This document shows positions 31,816-42,046 of a DNA stretch of 64,000 bases, one piece after another. The position numbers and the translations under genes are program-made. Within the stretch, counting starts at the first letter, position 1. Each line of letters begins with the position of its first letter. Location: assembly GCF_947172395.1 (NCBI RefSeq), contig NC_069105.1:1116001-1180000 (forward strand), given 5' to 3'. Below the pieces are notes generated by a model. That model made no database searches and was not told the DNA's origin. It saw nothing but the letters and a program-made list of their open reading frames with translations. This stretch comes from Bicyclus anynana. Lineage: Eukaryota; Arthropoda; Insecta; Lepidoptera; Nymphalidae.

Positions 31816-32094
31816 TTAGACCACATCTTTATGTGGCCTCTTATTATTATATTTGCACACTGTACTATTGCATATTTAGTATAAAACTATTGCTACCAAT
31901 GTGGTTTTACAACAACTTCATATAACTTAGTTTGATAAACACAATACTTACATATACGTGAATAAATATAAAATTAAAATTACCGATTTTAAGTGTTCAA
32001 GACGTGAGTTAATTCTAGTTTTTATTGAAAATAACAAGAACATTTCAAATCTGATTGAATTTCTACGAAGCGGAATAATATTGTTATAAACTCT
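31816..32094. other. No recognisable gene
   Basis: AT-rich spacer between the mariner relic and the piggyBac relic; nothing supported. Confidence 0.35.
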
Positions 32095-32900
32095 GCCAAT
32101 CTTTACCTAAAAATAGTTTACTTGCCTTCGATAACTTCTTTACAAGTTGCAATCTTATGGAAGATCTTTATCATAAAAAGATTTATGCAGTAGGTACAGT
32201 CAGATGCAATAGAAAGGATCTACCGTATATAATAAAGAAAAAACAATTAAGACAATTGAGATTGGAAAAACATCATTTTGCAGCTGTTACTGCAGAGCCA
32301 ATTACAGCCATTAAATGGCTTAATACAAAAGAAGTTGCTGTACTCACGACATCCCATCAGTCAGTAGATACAATGCTTGTAAAGTGGATCCAAAAGAACG
32401 GCTCTAGAGCAGACATTTTTTGCCCGAAAGCAAATGAAGAAAATACTGGATGAGACTTTTCTTTTTTTTTTATCGATGCATCAATAATAAATGCATACAT
32501 AACCTACAACTACACGCATGTTGCGACTCTGCACAGACATCGAGAATTTAGATTACGCTTAGCACGTTCTTTAATAGACAATCACACAACACGAAAAAGT
32601 CAAGGACAAACAGGCGTATTATTTAAAAAACCTAAGAATGGGGGTAATTTTGGCGTACCTGACGAAATTCGTTTATTGAATGTGGGCATACACTTGCCGG
32701 AAGAGATTAATACAAAAGATGTAGATATCAATATTGGATTGATATTGACATATGCAATAATGGAAAAGGCAAGGGTATAGTTACATTCTTTGAGAAAAGA
32801 TGAACTTACATACGAGGTGTCTATTCGCTCAGAAACACCTAGTAGCACTGCAGAGAAACTTAGGAGGCAAATGAAGAATCTCATCATCGAGTGTCCCTCA
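32095..32900 (+). pseudogene. piggyBac transposase relic 3
   Basis: Begins 'FDNFFTSCNLMEDLYHKKIY' (second catalytic Asp region), then 'GTVRCNRKDLPYIIKKKQLR', 'VKWIQKNGS', and after a shift 'FRLRLARSLID' and 'VLFKKPKNGG'. This is the back half of a piggyBac transposase. It is distinct in sequence from copies 1 and 2. The DNFF variant marks a different piggyBac subfamily. The N-terminal half, third Asp region and ends were not found. Confidence 0.7.
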
Positions 32901-33225
32901 GAAGCAATTTAGCCAAGCCCAAACAAGGCCGGCTTATATGGGCAGACCTAAACAAGGCTTGGTTAATGATAACAACCGACCGAGGGCAGGTCCATCACAA
33001 AACTGTACAAATTACAAGCCTGACAACTCGTCCAACAGATATGAGAGACGAGCACTAAGAGAACATACTCGAAATGCAGTAACACTGATAATAGTCCAAA
33101 AAACTGATAACATTGAACTGTAGCACTATAGATAGTACAAAGCTTCTTACAGCAAGATATCTTGCATTAGAAGATTATTTTAGCCAAAAATTAAGCTATT
33201 GCTTCTTGTAAGAGCTTAATTTAAA
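32901..33225. repeat. Unassigned sequence and part of a ~400-bp repeat
   Basis: About 33130-33225 ('caagatatcttgcattagaa', 'agccaaaaattaagctattg') matches 37140-37235 and weakly 37495-37550, part of a short tandem family described at 36370-37560. The rest has no recognised content. Confidence 0.45.
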
Positions 33226-33458
33226 GCTTTCAAAATTCAAAATTCATTTATTTCAAGTAGGCTCAGTTTACAAGCACTTTTGACACGTCAGTTGACTATT
33301 TGTAAAGATTCTACCACCGGTTCGGAAGGCAGGTTCTGCTGAGAAGATACCGGCAAGAAACTCAACAGTTGCTCTTTTGAAAAAGTCATACAGTATTACA
33401 ATTTACATTTGATAACAATTAAATTACAATTTCTTATAGTTTTATTTCCTGTGTGAAC
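33226..33458 (-). mobile_element. LINE 3' tail, copy C
   Basis: Minus-strand copy of the tail seen at 3620-3825 and 16757-16990, with the same 'ccaccggttcggaaggcagg' block and terminal 'gaataaatgaattttgaatt'-type end. Non-coding. Confidence 0.75.
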
Positions 33459-33835
33459 ATAAAGATGCGAATTTTGTTTCTTAAAGGCTGTGTCCCCAGT
33501 AAGCAAACTGTCAGCGGCCAACTGAGTTAGCGGCGTATCGGTTTAGTACGCCCTTCCATATATTTCAAATGGCGTGTTCACAGTTTGCTAGTTTTGCGCT
33601 CACTGTACGCAGTTTGCAGCGTTACGCGCGCCGACTATCTTAGTGAGCGGCCGACTCCCACCAAAACCGGTTCCAGTCGGCGGCGGCGATTGGTTGTTCG
33701 CCGGGCGTAGTGACTCAGTTTGCCGCAAACTGATTATTCGGATAGTTGGAAAAAAGCTATCATCGTGTTAGGACGTGTTTTTTTGCATCGCACCTAACTA
33801 ATCTCAACGCACACACACATCACTGAAAATCCAAG

Positions 33836-35718
33836 ATGTCCTTTGATACGGAAAGGTTCATTAGTGAAATACAGAATAGACCATGCATATGGAACATGTC
33901 GAGTGAAGAATACAGCAACAGAGTATTAAAGCAGAGCAATTGGAATGAAGTCGCTGAAATTATATACGATGATTGGCAAAACTTAGAAGAAAACACTAAA
34001 CAAAAAAGAAGTAAGTTCCATTCTAATGAATTTATTATTTATTCAACAATATACTTGTATCACTCACTACATAAAACAAAGTATCATAATTTACATAGTA
34101 TTTACGGCTTTACACACTCCGTTACACTATTTCTTCCTGTAGCTACAACTTACAAATATTTCTCTTGCCAGGATAGCTTTCCTTCGTTAAGAAAATAGTT
34201 TTTAAAGTTTTCTCTTGTTGTTTTTCCAGAATTTGATACAGTAATAATTTGGCTCCTTGAACTTGTAAGAGTTGTTGAGGTACGTCGCGAAATATGTGCA
34301 TATTGTGCTTGTTCTCTTGCTATGACAAAATTATGTAAAATACAAACGGCTTTTACGATAGCGATGGTTGTATTCACATTAGTAGCGATCGGTGTATGCA
34401 GAACTCTCCATTTGCTTGTTAGGATGCCGAATGCACATTCCACGCATCTCCTAGCTCGACTATGACGATAATTGTAAATTCGCTCTTCCTTATTTAAACT
34501 TTTATTAGGAAAAGGCCTCAAGATATGCTTTTGTAATCCAAATGCCTCATCTCCAAGAAACACGAAAGGTTGGGGCAATCCATTTGAATTAGGCAATTTA
34601 GTTGAGTTAGGAATCTTCAGAGACCCACACGCCAATTTTTTGCCAAAACCACTTTCTTTAAATATATTACTGTCAGCATTTCGTCCGCAAGCACCTACAT
34701 CAATAGCTATAAAAGAACAGTTTGCATCTGCTACGGCTAACAGAACAATTGAGAAGAACTTCTTATAATTAAAATAGTTAGACCCACTTTTTGGTGGTTT
34801 TCTAATACGGATATGCTTGCCATCGATAGATCCTATACAATTAGGATAGTTGGTTTTTTTATAATATCGTTTTGCTATTTCTAGCCACAATTCTTCAGAA
34901 GGTTCCGGCATTTCCTGTGGCTGTAAAATATCCCATATAATGCATGCAGTTTCACTTATTATTTTCGATACCGTCGATTTTCCAACAAGAAACTCTTGTG
35001 CAATTTTTCTGTAACTTAGTCCACTTGACAAGAATCTGGAAAGAATATTGAACTACCGATTATTTCTGTTTCAGTAAAAGACCTACAAAAAAAATGGAAG
35101 GGTTTGCGCGACTATCACACCAGAGAAAAAAATAAGGATTCCTCAGTCAAAAGCGGAAGTGGCGCAACAAAAAAACGCAAGACACCATACTTGGACATGT
35201 TACAGTTTTTAAATGTTTCTAGAGCTAGCAACCAGACATCTGGCAATATTAGCGCCGAGACGTCTAGCGACAGTAGCGCTATTTTAGATGAAAATGATCA
35301 CTGTGTTTCAAGAAGACCAAAAAAGATGACTGTGTTTCAAGAAGCCCTAATTAACTCGATGGAAAAAAAAAGAGAAAACGATCCAGATATGAACTTTCTA
35401 CTAAATATTTTACCGGAAATGAAGACAATGTCCCCAACACAGAATTTTGAATTTCGGTTCGAAGTGATGAAAATTATTAAAAATATAAAATATAGTGTAC
35501 ATAATAATTATGACGGTGGTATGATGCTAACTGGATGGACGAATGCCTACCAGTACCCACATCAGTATGGCTATGCGAGTGGAAGCAGCAGTACACCAAA
35601 TGTGCAAAACTACCCTCGAAACAGTCCATCACATAGCTCTACAGGTTCTTCAGCGGAAATAGAAGACATAGAAGCAATATTGCGAGGCGATTCAAACCAC
35701 ACTGAAGATGAGGAATGA
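33836..35718 (+). CDS. Harbinger MADF-domain accessory protein
   Basis: Two exons: 33836-34010 (58 codons plus 1 nt, donor GTAAGT) and 35075-35718 (acceptor ctgtttcag), giving 272 residues in frame. The N-terminus is a MADF/Myb-SANT-like DNA-binding domain: 'FDTERFISEIQNRPCIW', 'WNEVAEIIYDDW', then across the junction 'IKDLQKKWKGLRDYHTRE'. The middle is basic with 'TKKRKTPYLDMLQFL', followed by Ser-rich and Tyr/Gln-rich stretches and an acidic end. In characterised Harbinger systems such a second protein brings the transposase to the nucleus and the ends (Sinzelle et al. type systems); that role is inferred. Its intron contains most of the antisense transposase. Confidence 0.88.
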
Positions 35719-36179
35719 CAGGTTACCAACTTAATGTTACCATATATGTTCTTAATTCAATTTAAATAATACAGTAACTTTGAAAAGTGATTGTTAAATT
35801 AAAAACTATAAATGCGAAAGTGACTTTGTATTACAATAAAAATAACATATTTTTTTAAAATCCTAAAGCGTTAATTATTTACTTACCTCAAAGTTATAGT
35901 AAGCCGTTCTTCGGGACATAATGTATCTCTTGTGATATTATTTTTAGCTATGTACTGGGTTATAGATTTAAGCAATTCATCAAATGTATGAGAAGTCATA
36001 TTGAAATAGTCGTAAAATTTTTCTGGATGTTTCCTTAGTTCTGGATAAAGAGTGTGAAATTGTCCAATGCTCAACCTTTTCTTGTATAATGGGTGAACCC
36101 AGTGCTTCCTTTTATCCTCTTTCAGCGCTTCTAAGATACCAATTACTTCAAAAATATCCATCGTGACCAACACAACCAC
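34150..36179 (-). CDS. Harbinger transposase (DDE_Tnp_4), two exons
   Basis: Exon 1 is 36179-35887 (donor GTAAGT) and exon 2 is 35035-34150 (acceptor ttctttccag), phase 2, together 392 residues. The junction reads 'EERLTITLR' then 'FLSSGLSYRKIAQEF', as in other Harbinger transposases. The catalytic region shows 'CIGSIDGKHIRI', 'FLGDEAFGLQKH' and 'RRCVECAFGILTSKW', carrying the D, D and E of this family. The length is typical. The ORF overlaps the MADF gene's intron on the other strand, and its own intron contains the MADF gene's second exon. No disabling change seen. Confidence 0.92.
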
Positions 36180-36369
36180 TCCCTTCGTACAACAAAAGTA
36201 AAGTGATAATTAAGTCGGTCGGCTAAATAAGCGGCTAACTCTCTCAAGTTTGCTTGCGACGCACGAAAATTGATTTGAGTCTGCAGCTAACTCAAATTTC
36301 AGTTCGCTGCAAATTTGCGGCTCACTCAGTCGGCCGCTGACAGTTTGCTTACTGGGGACACAGCCAAAA

Positions 36370-37560
36370 TGAACAAAATAAGGCAAACCTAATTTTAATT
36401 TTTAATGCTTAATCATTGCTTTGGTATAAAGCAAAGATTATCCAAAAAAATGCGACATCATACTCTGCAAAAATTGTTCAACATGATTTCATATACGACT
36501 TTACCTTTAATTAAAGCTCTTTTAATAGGGTATTTAATCAAATTCCTTAAAGTCACTTTCAACTCGTCATATTCTTATTTTAGATTATATTTGGAAGTGT
36601 TTTGAGGACCCTACACAAAAATTAAGCTCTCTTTAATCTTGCAAGAGCTCTAAAAATATGCTTATTTTGTTTCCCAAAATGAACAGGATAATCAACATGA
36701 TTTCTACAATGCATTAAGACACAATCATTATCTATGACACTAAAGAAAAAAAAGAAAAGAAAGCTGAAGAGTATTAGGTTTTATAAGCGTAGCTGAAACT
36801 CAAATCACTAAAAATAATTGTTTAATTTCTAAACATTGCAACAATCAAAGCTTTTGATAATCACACAGAACCCTGCAAAGTGTTTGACGTCATTTCATTT
36901 ACAAGTTTATTTTAATTAAACCCCGTCTGACAGGCGAATCAAAAGAGGTTTAGTCAAAAGCTTTTTTGACACACAACTCTCCATGACAAGTGAATTAGGT
37001 ACTTTTAAGTACACCACAAAAATCATTTCAAAATCCTGCACAAAAAAAAACCTACTTTTAAAAATATGCCTTTTATTAAAAAACTGTTAAAGAAAACACT
37101 ATGGTGAAGACGTTAAAAACTAACTGACAAGAAATTATCAATTCAAAGCTTCTAACAGCAAGAAATATCTTGCCTTAGAAGATTATTTTAGCCAAAATTA
37201 AGCTATTGCTGCTTGCAAGAGCTCAATTTTATTTTAACATTACCACAATGAAAGCTTTTGGTAATCACCCTGAACCCTGCAAAATGTCTGATGTAAATTC
37301 ATTAACAAGTTTGTCATTTATTTAAACCTCGTTTGACAGGTGAATCAAAAGAGGTTTAATTAAATGTTTTTTTTTACTCACACTGACAATTGAAATACAC
37401 CAAGAAGAACCAATTCAAATACCCGCCTTCTGTTTAAAAAAAGCCTGTTATGGAAAACAATGGTGAGGACAATGAAAGTAACCAACCAATATTCTTTAGC
37501 AATTTAAAGCAAGAAATATCTTTCCTTGGTTTATTTTAGCCAAAAATTTTTTGTTTTTTT
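36370..37560. repeat. Tandem ~400-bp repeat, partial units
   Basis: Two units start at 36841 and 37245 with near-matching 'acaat.aaagcttttg.taatcac' and share 'gaatcaaaagaggttta' and 'caagaaatatctt' further in, giving a period of about 404 bp. Partial units lie before (36370-36840 and 33130-33225), so the Harbinger element inserted into this array. Non-coding. Confidence 0.6.
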
Positions 37561-37617
37561 TAAAAAAAGAATATTTGCCATATCTTTTATAATATGACCA
37601 ATATTCCCCTTCCCCTC

Positions 37618-37735
37618 CTACTAGTCGACAAAAAGTGTGCTAGGAGTGGGTACGACAATAAAGCAACGGGGTAAGGATAGAACCACCCCTCGGTGTTGAG
37701 TCCAACTGCTCTTACCGTAGAGCTATTGAGGCTTA
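37618..37735 (-). repeat. tRNA-derived SINE (family S4)
   Basis: On the minus strand 'cctcaatagctctacggtaagagc' and 'gaggggtggttctatcctt' are A- and B-box-like. The same head recurs at 53738 and 55536 on the plus strand. Confidence 0.6.
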
Positions 37736-38089
37736 ATTAGCAGCCAGTCAGCAATCAATTAAAATATTGCCTACTAACACTTCCAACTAAAATCCAAAAT
37801 AAGAGTAGGTTCAGGACCACAAGAGCAGTACGTTATCACACCAGTGATGGGACAGATTATTCAAAGCACGTTTAGCTTTTTGACCCAGACCACAGAATAA
37901 CACTTTTTTTAAATAGTCTTAAATAGTTCACTATTGTTCTACTAGACTAAAAAAAATTTCATATTTTATTGAGACATGATTACATGAAAATTTTAGATTT
38001 TAAAAGTTTTTGACAATACGAGCCAAAACAACTGTCGGCCATGACAGAATATATTTCAACTTTTTCATGATATCACATAATAAATCTCA
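37736..38089. other. No recognisable gene
   Basis: Repeat-poor AT-rich spacer between SINE and the next dispersed repeat; nothing supported. Confidence 0.35.
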
Positions 38090-38390
38090 TATAAATGGGA
38101 GCTTTGCCAAAAATATTACTTAACAATTAGTTTGACGTTTAGTACATGAAGGATGTTACTGACGTCACAAAATGGACGACAGCGTTCTTGACATTTGGAA
38201 AATTGAAAAAAATATGTGATAATTAAATTAAGTTTAAATAGAAATCCTTAACTTTTATTAATTGATATTAAATATTGATATATTTAGGACCCTTATCCCA
38301 TGTACTACACTAAATTAATATTGTTTTTATTAAATTTGATATGAGTCAACTACCCTATTGATCAAATGAAAAATGGTCCAAAAATTCCAA
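38090..38390 (+). repeat. Dispersed repeat family R1, copy 1
   Basis: Shares 'gacgtcacaaaat.gacgac', 'ggacccttat.ccatgtacta' and 'gagtcaactaccctat' with 44470-44700 (inverted) and 50400-50525. No coding content or clear ends. Lies about 260 bases past the C9orf78-like stop codon. Confidence 0.55.
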
Positions 38391-38651
38391 CAAGTGGGTT
38401 TTTGCCAATCACAAATTTTCTATAAGATATACTTATACATATAGCATGGTATTTTTTTTTAAATAATAATTCAATGCCAGATAACCATCTTAATACATAT
38501 AATAAATTAAACAACTATCTTATCACTACTTTTTATACTAACTAAAAAAAAAAATAATACCAAAATGTAATCACAATTCAAAATTAAATTATTATACTTA
38601 TTAAATTAGCTATTAAAATACCAGAATTTAGAAGACAGTTCAACAAAACTA

Positions 38652-40920
38652 TTAGTACCGCCTAAACTGTTTCCTAAACTTTTCATAGTGATAGTCGTCC
38701 GTAGCTCGTTCACCTTTAGCTTTTTTGACAATTTTATTTACACTATCATCAATTACGTTGGCTTCAGTCTTCGCTACTTCTGGTTTTTCAACTTTTCTTT
38801 TTTTGGAATTAACAGTGTCTAAATTGAATCTATTATGTTGTACAAAGTTTACCGCCATATTAGTTGGCACAAACTGTGAAGGTCCATCCTTCTTATTATG
38901 CCTCTCCCATAATAACTTCATTTTTGCCTCCTCTGTAGCCTCAATGTTCTTAATTTTAGCGTCTATGCCAAGATCCACCTCCGGTATCCCACTGAGCATT
39001 TGATTTGAAAGCATCTCCTCAGATCTGTGGGTAGAAGACACTCGCAAGTGTTCAGGCAGTGAAAGTAAAGCAGCTTCCTCAGGCGGAAAATATTTGAGTG
39101 TGTCACTGTCATCACAATCCTTTTTGTTCAAGTCATGTCCCTCTGTAAACAAAAATATTATAAAGAAAAGCTGAAGAGTTTGTTTGTTTGAACGCGCTTA
39201 TCTCAGAAACTACTGTTCCGATTTGAAAAATACTTTGACTTTTTGATAGCCCATTTATCGAGGAAGGTTATAGGCTATATATTATCCCCACATTCCTACG
39301 GGAACAAGAAACACATAGGTGAAACCGCGCTGCGTTAGCTAGTTATATTATATAATTGTCATTTTTATTTCACAAATTCCATACATCAAAAAAAAATTGA
39401 CAACTAAAAACTACTACACAGATTTATAATTTCTTTTTTATAGATTAAGGTTAGCCTGGAGCAAACTTTTGACTTGTTTTGAAAAAATCAGATATAAGGA
39501 AAATAAAATTTCCAAAAAAATATGCTTCCATAAGGAGGAAGTTGTATATGTGTCCATTAATATTTGTAAATAACTAGACTGCTCGGAACGCAACTGTGTC
39601 TTAGCCGTTCCAAATGCAATATTCAAAAATTAATAGATTCTCGAGTCAGTACAAAACAATGCGTAGCATCAGTAATTTTCTATATTATTCAAGAAAATGG
39701 TGTCTTATGTTTTTAAATATTTTACTGCAGTGTTGAAAACTGACATCATAAAACAATATAGGTATCTTATTTTTATTTAAATTAGTATTGTAGATGAGGA
39801 TAAGGCTGCTGGGAAGTATTTTAATACCTTTACATCAATACTAATATCATAAAGAGAAATTTTTTTTTATCTTAAAGAGGAATTTGATTGTTTGTATGTT
39901 TTGAATAGGCTCTGGATCTACGATTGAACGGATTTGAAAAATTCCTATGCTGTTGGGATGCTTCACTATCCCCGAGTAGTATGCTATACTTTGTCCCTTT
40001 ATTCCTTCAGGAACGGGAATAACGCAGGTGAATCCGCGCATCGTCTGCTAGTCTTCAATATTAGAACAAATAATGACGGCCGCGTGGCGCAGTGGGTAGT
40101 GACCCTGCTTTCTGCATCCACGGCCGTGGGTTCGATTCCCACAACTGGAAAATATTTGTGTGATGAGCGTGGGTGTTGTCCAGTCTCTGTGTGTAATTGT
40201 AATTTATACGTAATATAAGTATTTATATGTAGTATATTAATATTATAATATCAACTATCTTAGCACCCATAACACAAGCTACTCTGAATGCTTACTTTGG
40301 GGCTAGATAGTGATGTGTATTGTTTATGTATATTTATTTATTTAATATTTATGCAGGAAGCGTCACACATGTACGTACATCGATGGGAAGCGTCATGGGA
40401 TTTTTTATCGAAATACATATAAAAATACTAGTTTAGGAGGCCAGGTACATAAATTTTGGGTTGTTGAACAGGAAAAGCAGGTTATACAACAATTATATTT
40501 TAAATTACCTTTCCGTTTTGATAACTGTTCTTCTATGTATTTCATCATTTCTTCATCTTCATCGCGTTTGTTCGTCTCGGCAGAAAATTGCGTGCCAATG
40601 CCAGTGTCGTACGCGTCGTCCACTTGTTTCACTTTCCCACTTTTCAATGCCTGCATATTCACCATGCCCCCAGATTTAACATTAAATGGGTCCTTACATG
40701 CGCCTTCTTCTACTAAAGAAGTCTTTTGACCAGTGGCTAATGCAACCACGCTAATACCGTTCGGCCTTTCTCGAAGTTTCTGGATCTCCTTGGCTTCTTC
40801 CAATCTAGCCAAAATGATTTCCTCGTCCTCTGATTCTTCATCTTCAATTTTAACTCTTTGGCGAAGATTTTTCTTCTTTTTGGGCTTAAATTTTATCTCA
40901 TTTTCACTATCGTTATCCAT
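38652..40920 (-). CDS. C9orf78: C9orf78/TLS1-family splicing factor
   Basis: Two exons: 40920-40509 (137 codons plus 1 nt, donor GTAATT) and 39142-38652 (acceptor tttgtttacag, phase 1), giving 300 residues, close to human C9orf78. Family hallmarks are the basic-acidic start ('FKPKKKKNLRQR', 'EDEESEDEE'), 'DTGIGTQFSAETNKRDEDEE' and 'MMKYIEEQL', then 'EGHDLNKK', 'LPEHLRV', and the Lys/Arg-rich end 'ATDDYHYEKFRKQFRRY'. Human C9orf78 and yeast Tls1 bind the spliceosomal helicase Brr2 and influence splice-site choice; nuclear action is inferred from this. The 1.37-kb intron holds two Helitron fragments and a SINE. The gene diverges from malate synthase, start codons 1.1 kb apart. Confidence 0.93.
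39150..39346 (+). mobile_element. Helitron-type repeat, copy 1
   Basis: Shares 'aatattataaag..', 'ttgaacgcgct.atctcag', 'ccatttatcgaggaaggtta' and a CTAGT 3' end with the copies at 47841 and 55241. In the C9orf78-like intron. Confidence 0.6.
39848..40052 (+). mobile_element. Helitron-type repeat, copy 2 (diverged)
   Basis: 'cggatttgaaaaattcctatg', 'ccccgagtagtatgctatac' and the end 'cgtctgCTAGT' follow the same plan as copy 1. Confidence 0.5.
40076..40350 (+). repeat. tRNA-derived SINE (family S5)
   Basis: The head 'ggccgcgtggcgcagtgggt' carries an A box and 'gtgggttcgattcccac' a B box, followed by a ~200-base unrelated body ending in AT-rich repeats. Within the C9orf78-like intron; a functional tRNA is unlikely because the fold ends in a SINE body. 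Confidence 0.7.
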
Positions 40921-42046
40921 TTTTTCTTATTTTCTAAAACTCCGCTAACCGAGTCCGACCGTCCACGTTGCAAATGCAGTTGCACCACAGATCACTATAG
41001 ACCACTATAGACTAGAAAAGTTGCACGATGGCATTTTGTTTTGGCTTGGCCACAGATTAATACGGCATTTCCGCATAGTGCATTTGCCATTTGATTTGAC
41101 ATGTAATGTAACCATAACCAATAACCATAGAGTACATACAACCCTCAGACTACTTAGATAAAGACCTGCCTCGCAAGACATCATTTTTCGTCAACGTATA
41201 TGATCAACGATCTTATGCGATTATAAACACTGTCTCTAATGAAATATTTTGAATTAAACTAGCGGCATTATTTTCATCGATGTTTAGGTGAGATTGTGTA
41301 TACAAATATTTACAAATTTTTTTTTCACAAGAGGCCCCTGTAGCCCAAATCAAAGGTAAAGATTTCTCACACAAGAAACAAAATTCCTCGCTAAAAATAA
41401 ATATGACAGTGAATTAACAACCTGTGTAGAATGTTTCCACCTATTGGGCGCACGCTTAACCAGGGAAAAAAAGAGATTGTGGATTACCTACATTAATTTT
41501 TGCTTCCACACGTTAGTGGCCCCTGTAGTCCGGAGGCCCCGTATATTTACGATACGGCTGATACGATTACGGCGGTAGCTACACCTCTGAGTTCAAATTA
41601 CTATGTAGAAATTAGTTGAAATTATTGTACGCCTACTGTCTGTATGTACCTATTTCCGCAATCTCATTGGTATAGTCATTAGCTGCCATCATGATGCCAC
41701 CTAACAATTTATTTGAACGCAATTACAGGTTTATTTACTAATTAATCAATATCGATTTCATTGTATTTTTATGCGTTAAAAATACTAAAGTAGTCCGAAC
41801 TAGGTATTAACTTTAGGTCTTTTGGTCTGAGTAATTGTTTTCTATTTGCTGTCGGCTGTCGCCTGTCACCTGTCACAAGTATCTATTGATCTGTGTCTCA
41901 TGTCTGTGGTCACAGTAATCAGTAGGGTATTTAAATTCAAAAATTGTAATGTTTTATTATCAGTTTTATGATAATTAATGAAGTTTAAACTCGTGTGCTT
42001 TTAATTCTAATACCAGAAAGATCCAGTGATAAGTTTTTAATTCAAA
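40921..42046. promoter_or_regulatory. Divergent intergenic region
   Basis: The only space between the C9orf78-like gene (minus) and malate synthase (plus), so promoters of both should be here. No TATA box or other promoter motif is clear near either start codon. No SINE or transposon is recognisable, in contrast to the flanking introns. Confidence 0.5.

Larger units (their letters stand above)
33486..36365. mobile_element. Intact PIF/Harbinger element
   Basis: Perfect inverted repeats of 34 bp (GGCTGTGTCCCCAGTAAGCA onward), extending imperfectly to about 42, lie at 33486 and 36365. AAA flanks both ends (33483-33485 and 36366-36368), a 3-bp duplication as expected for this superfamily. Inside are the two genes characteristic of Harbinger elements: a DDE_Tnp_4-type nuclease and a MADF-domain DNA-binding protein, both with intact two-exon frames. 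Subterminal GC-rich DNA has repeated 'cagtttgc' motifs, possible binding sites. Potentially autonomous. Confidence 0.92.

Noticed and set aside
40079..40150. Possible tRNA gene
   Set aside because: A and B boxes are present, but the sequence runs straight into a SINE body and similar heads occur at other SINEs; the cloverleaf is incomplete.
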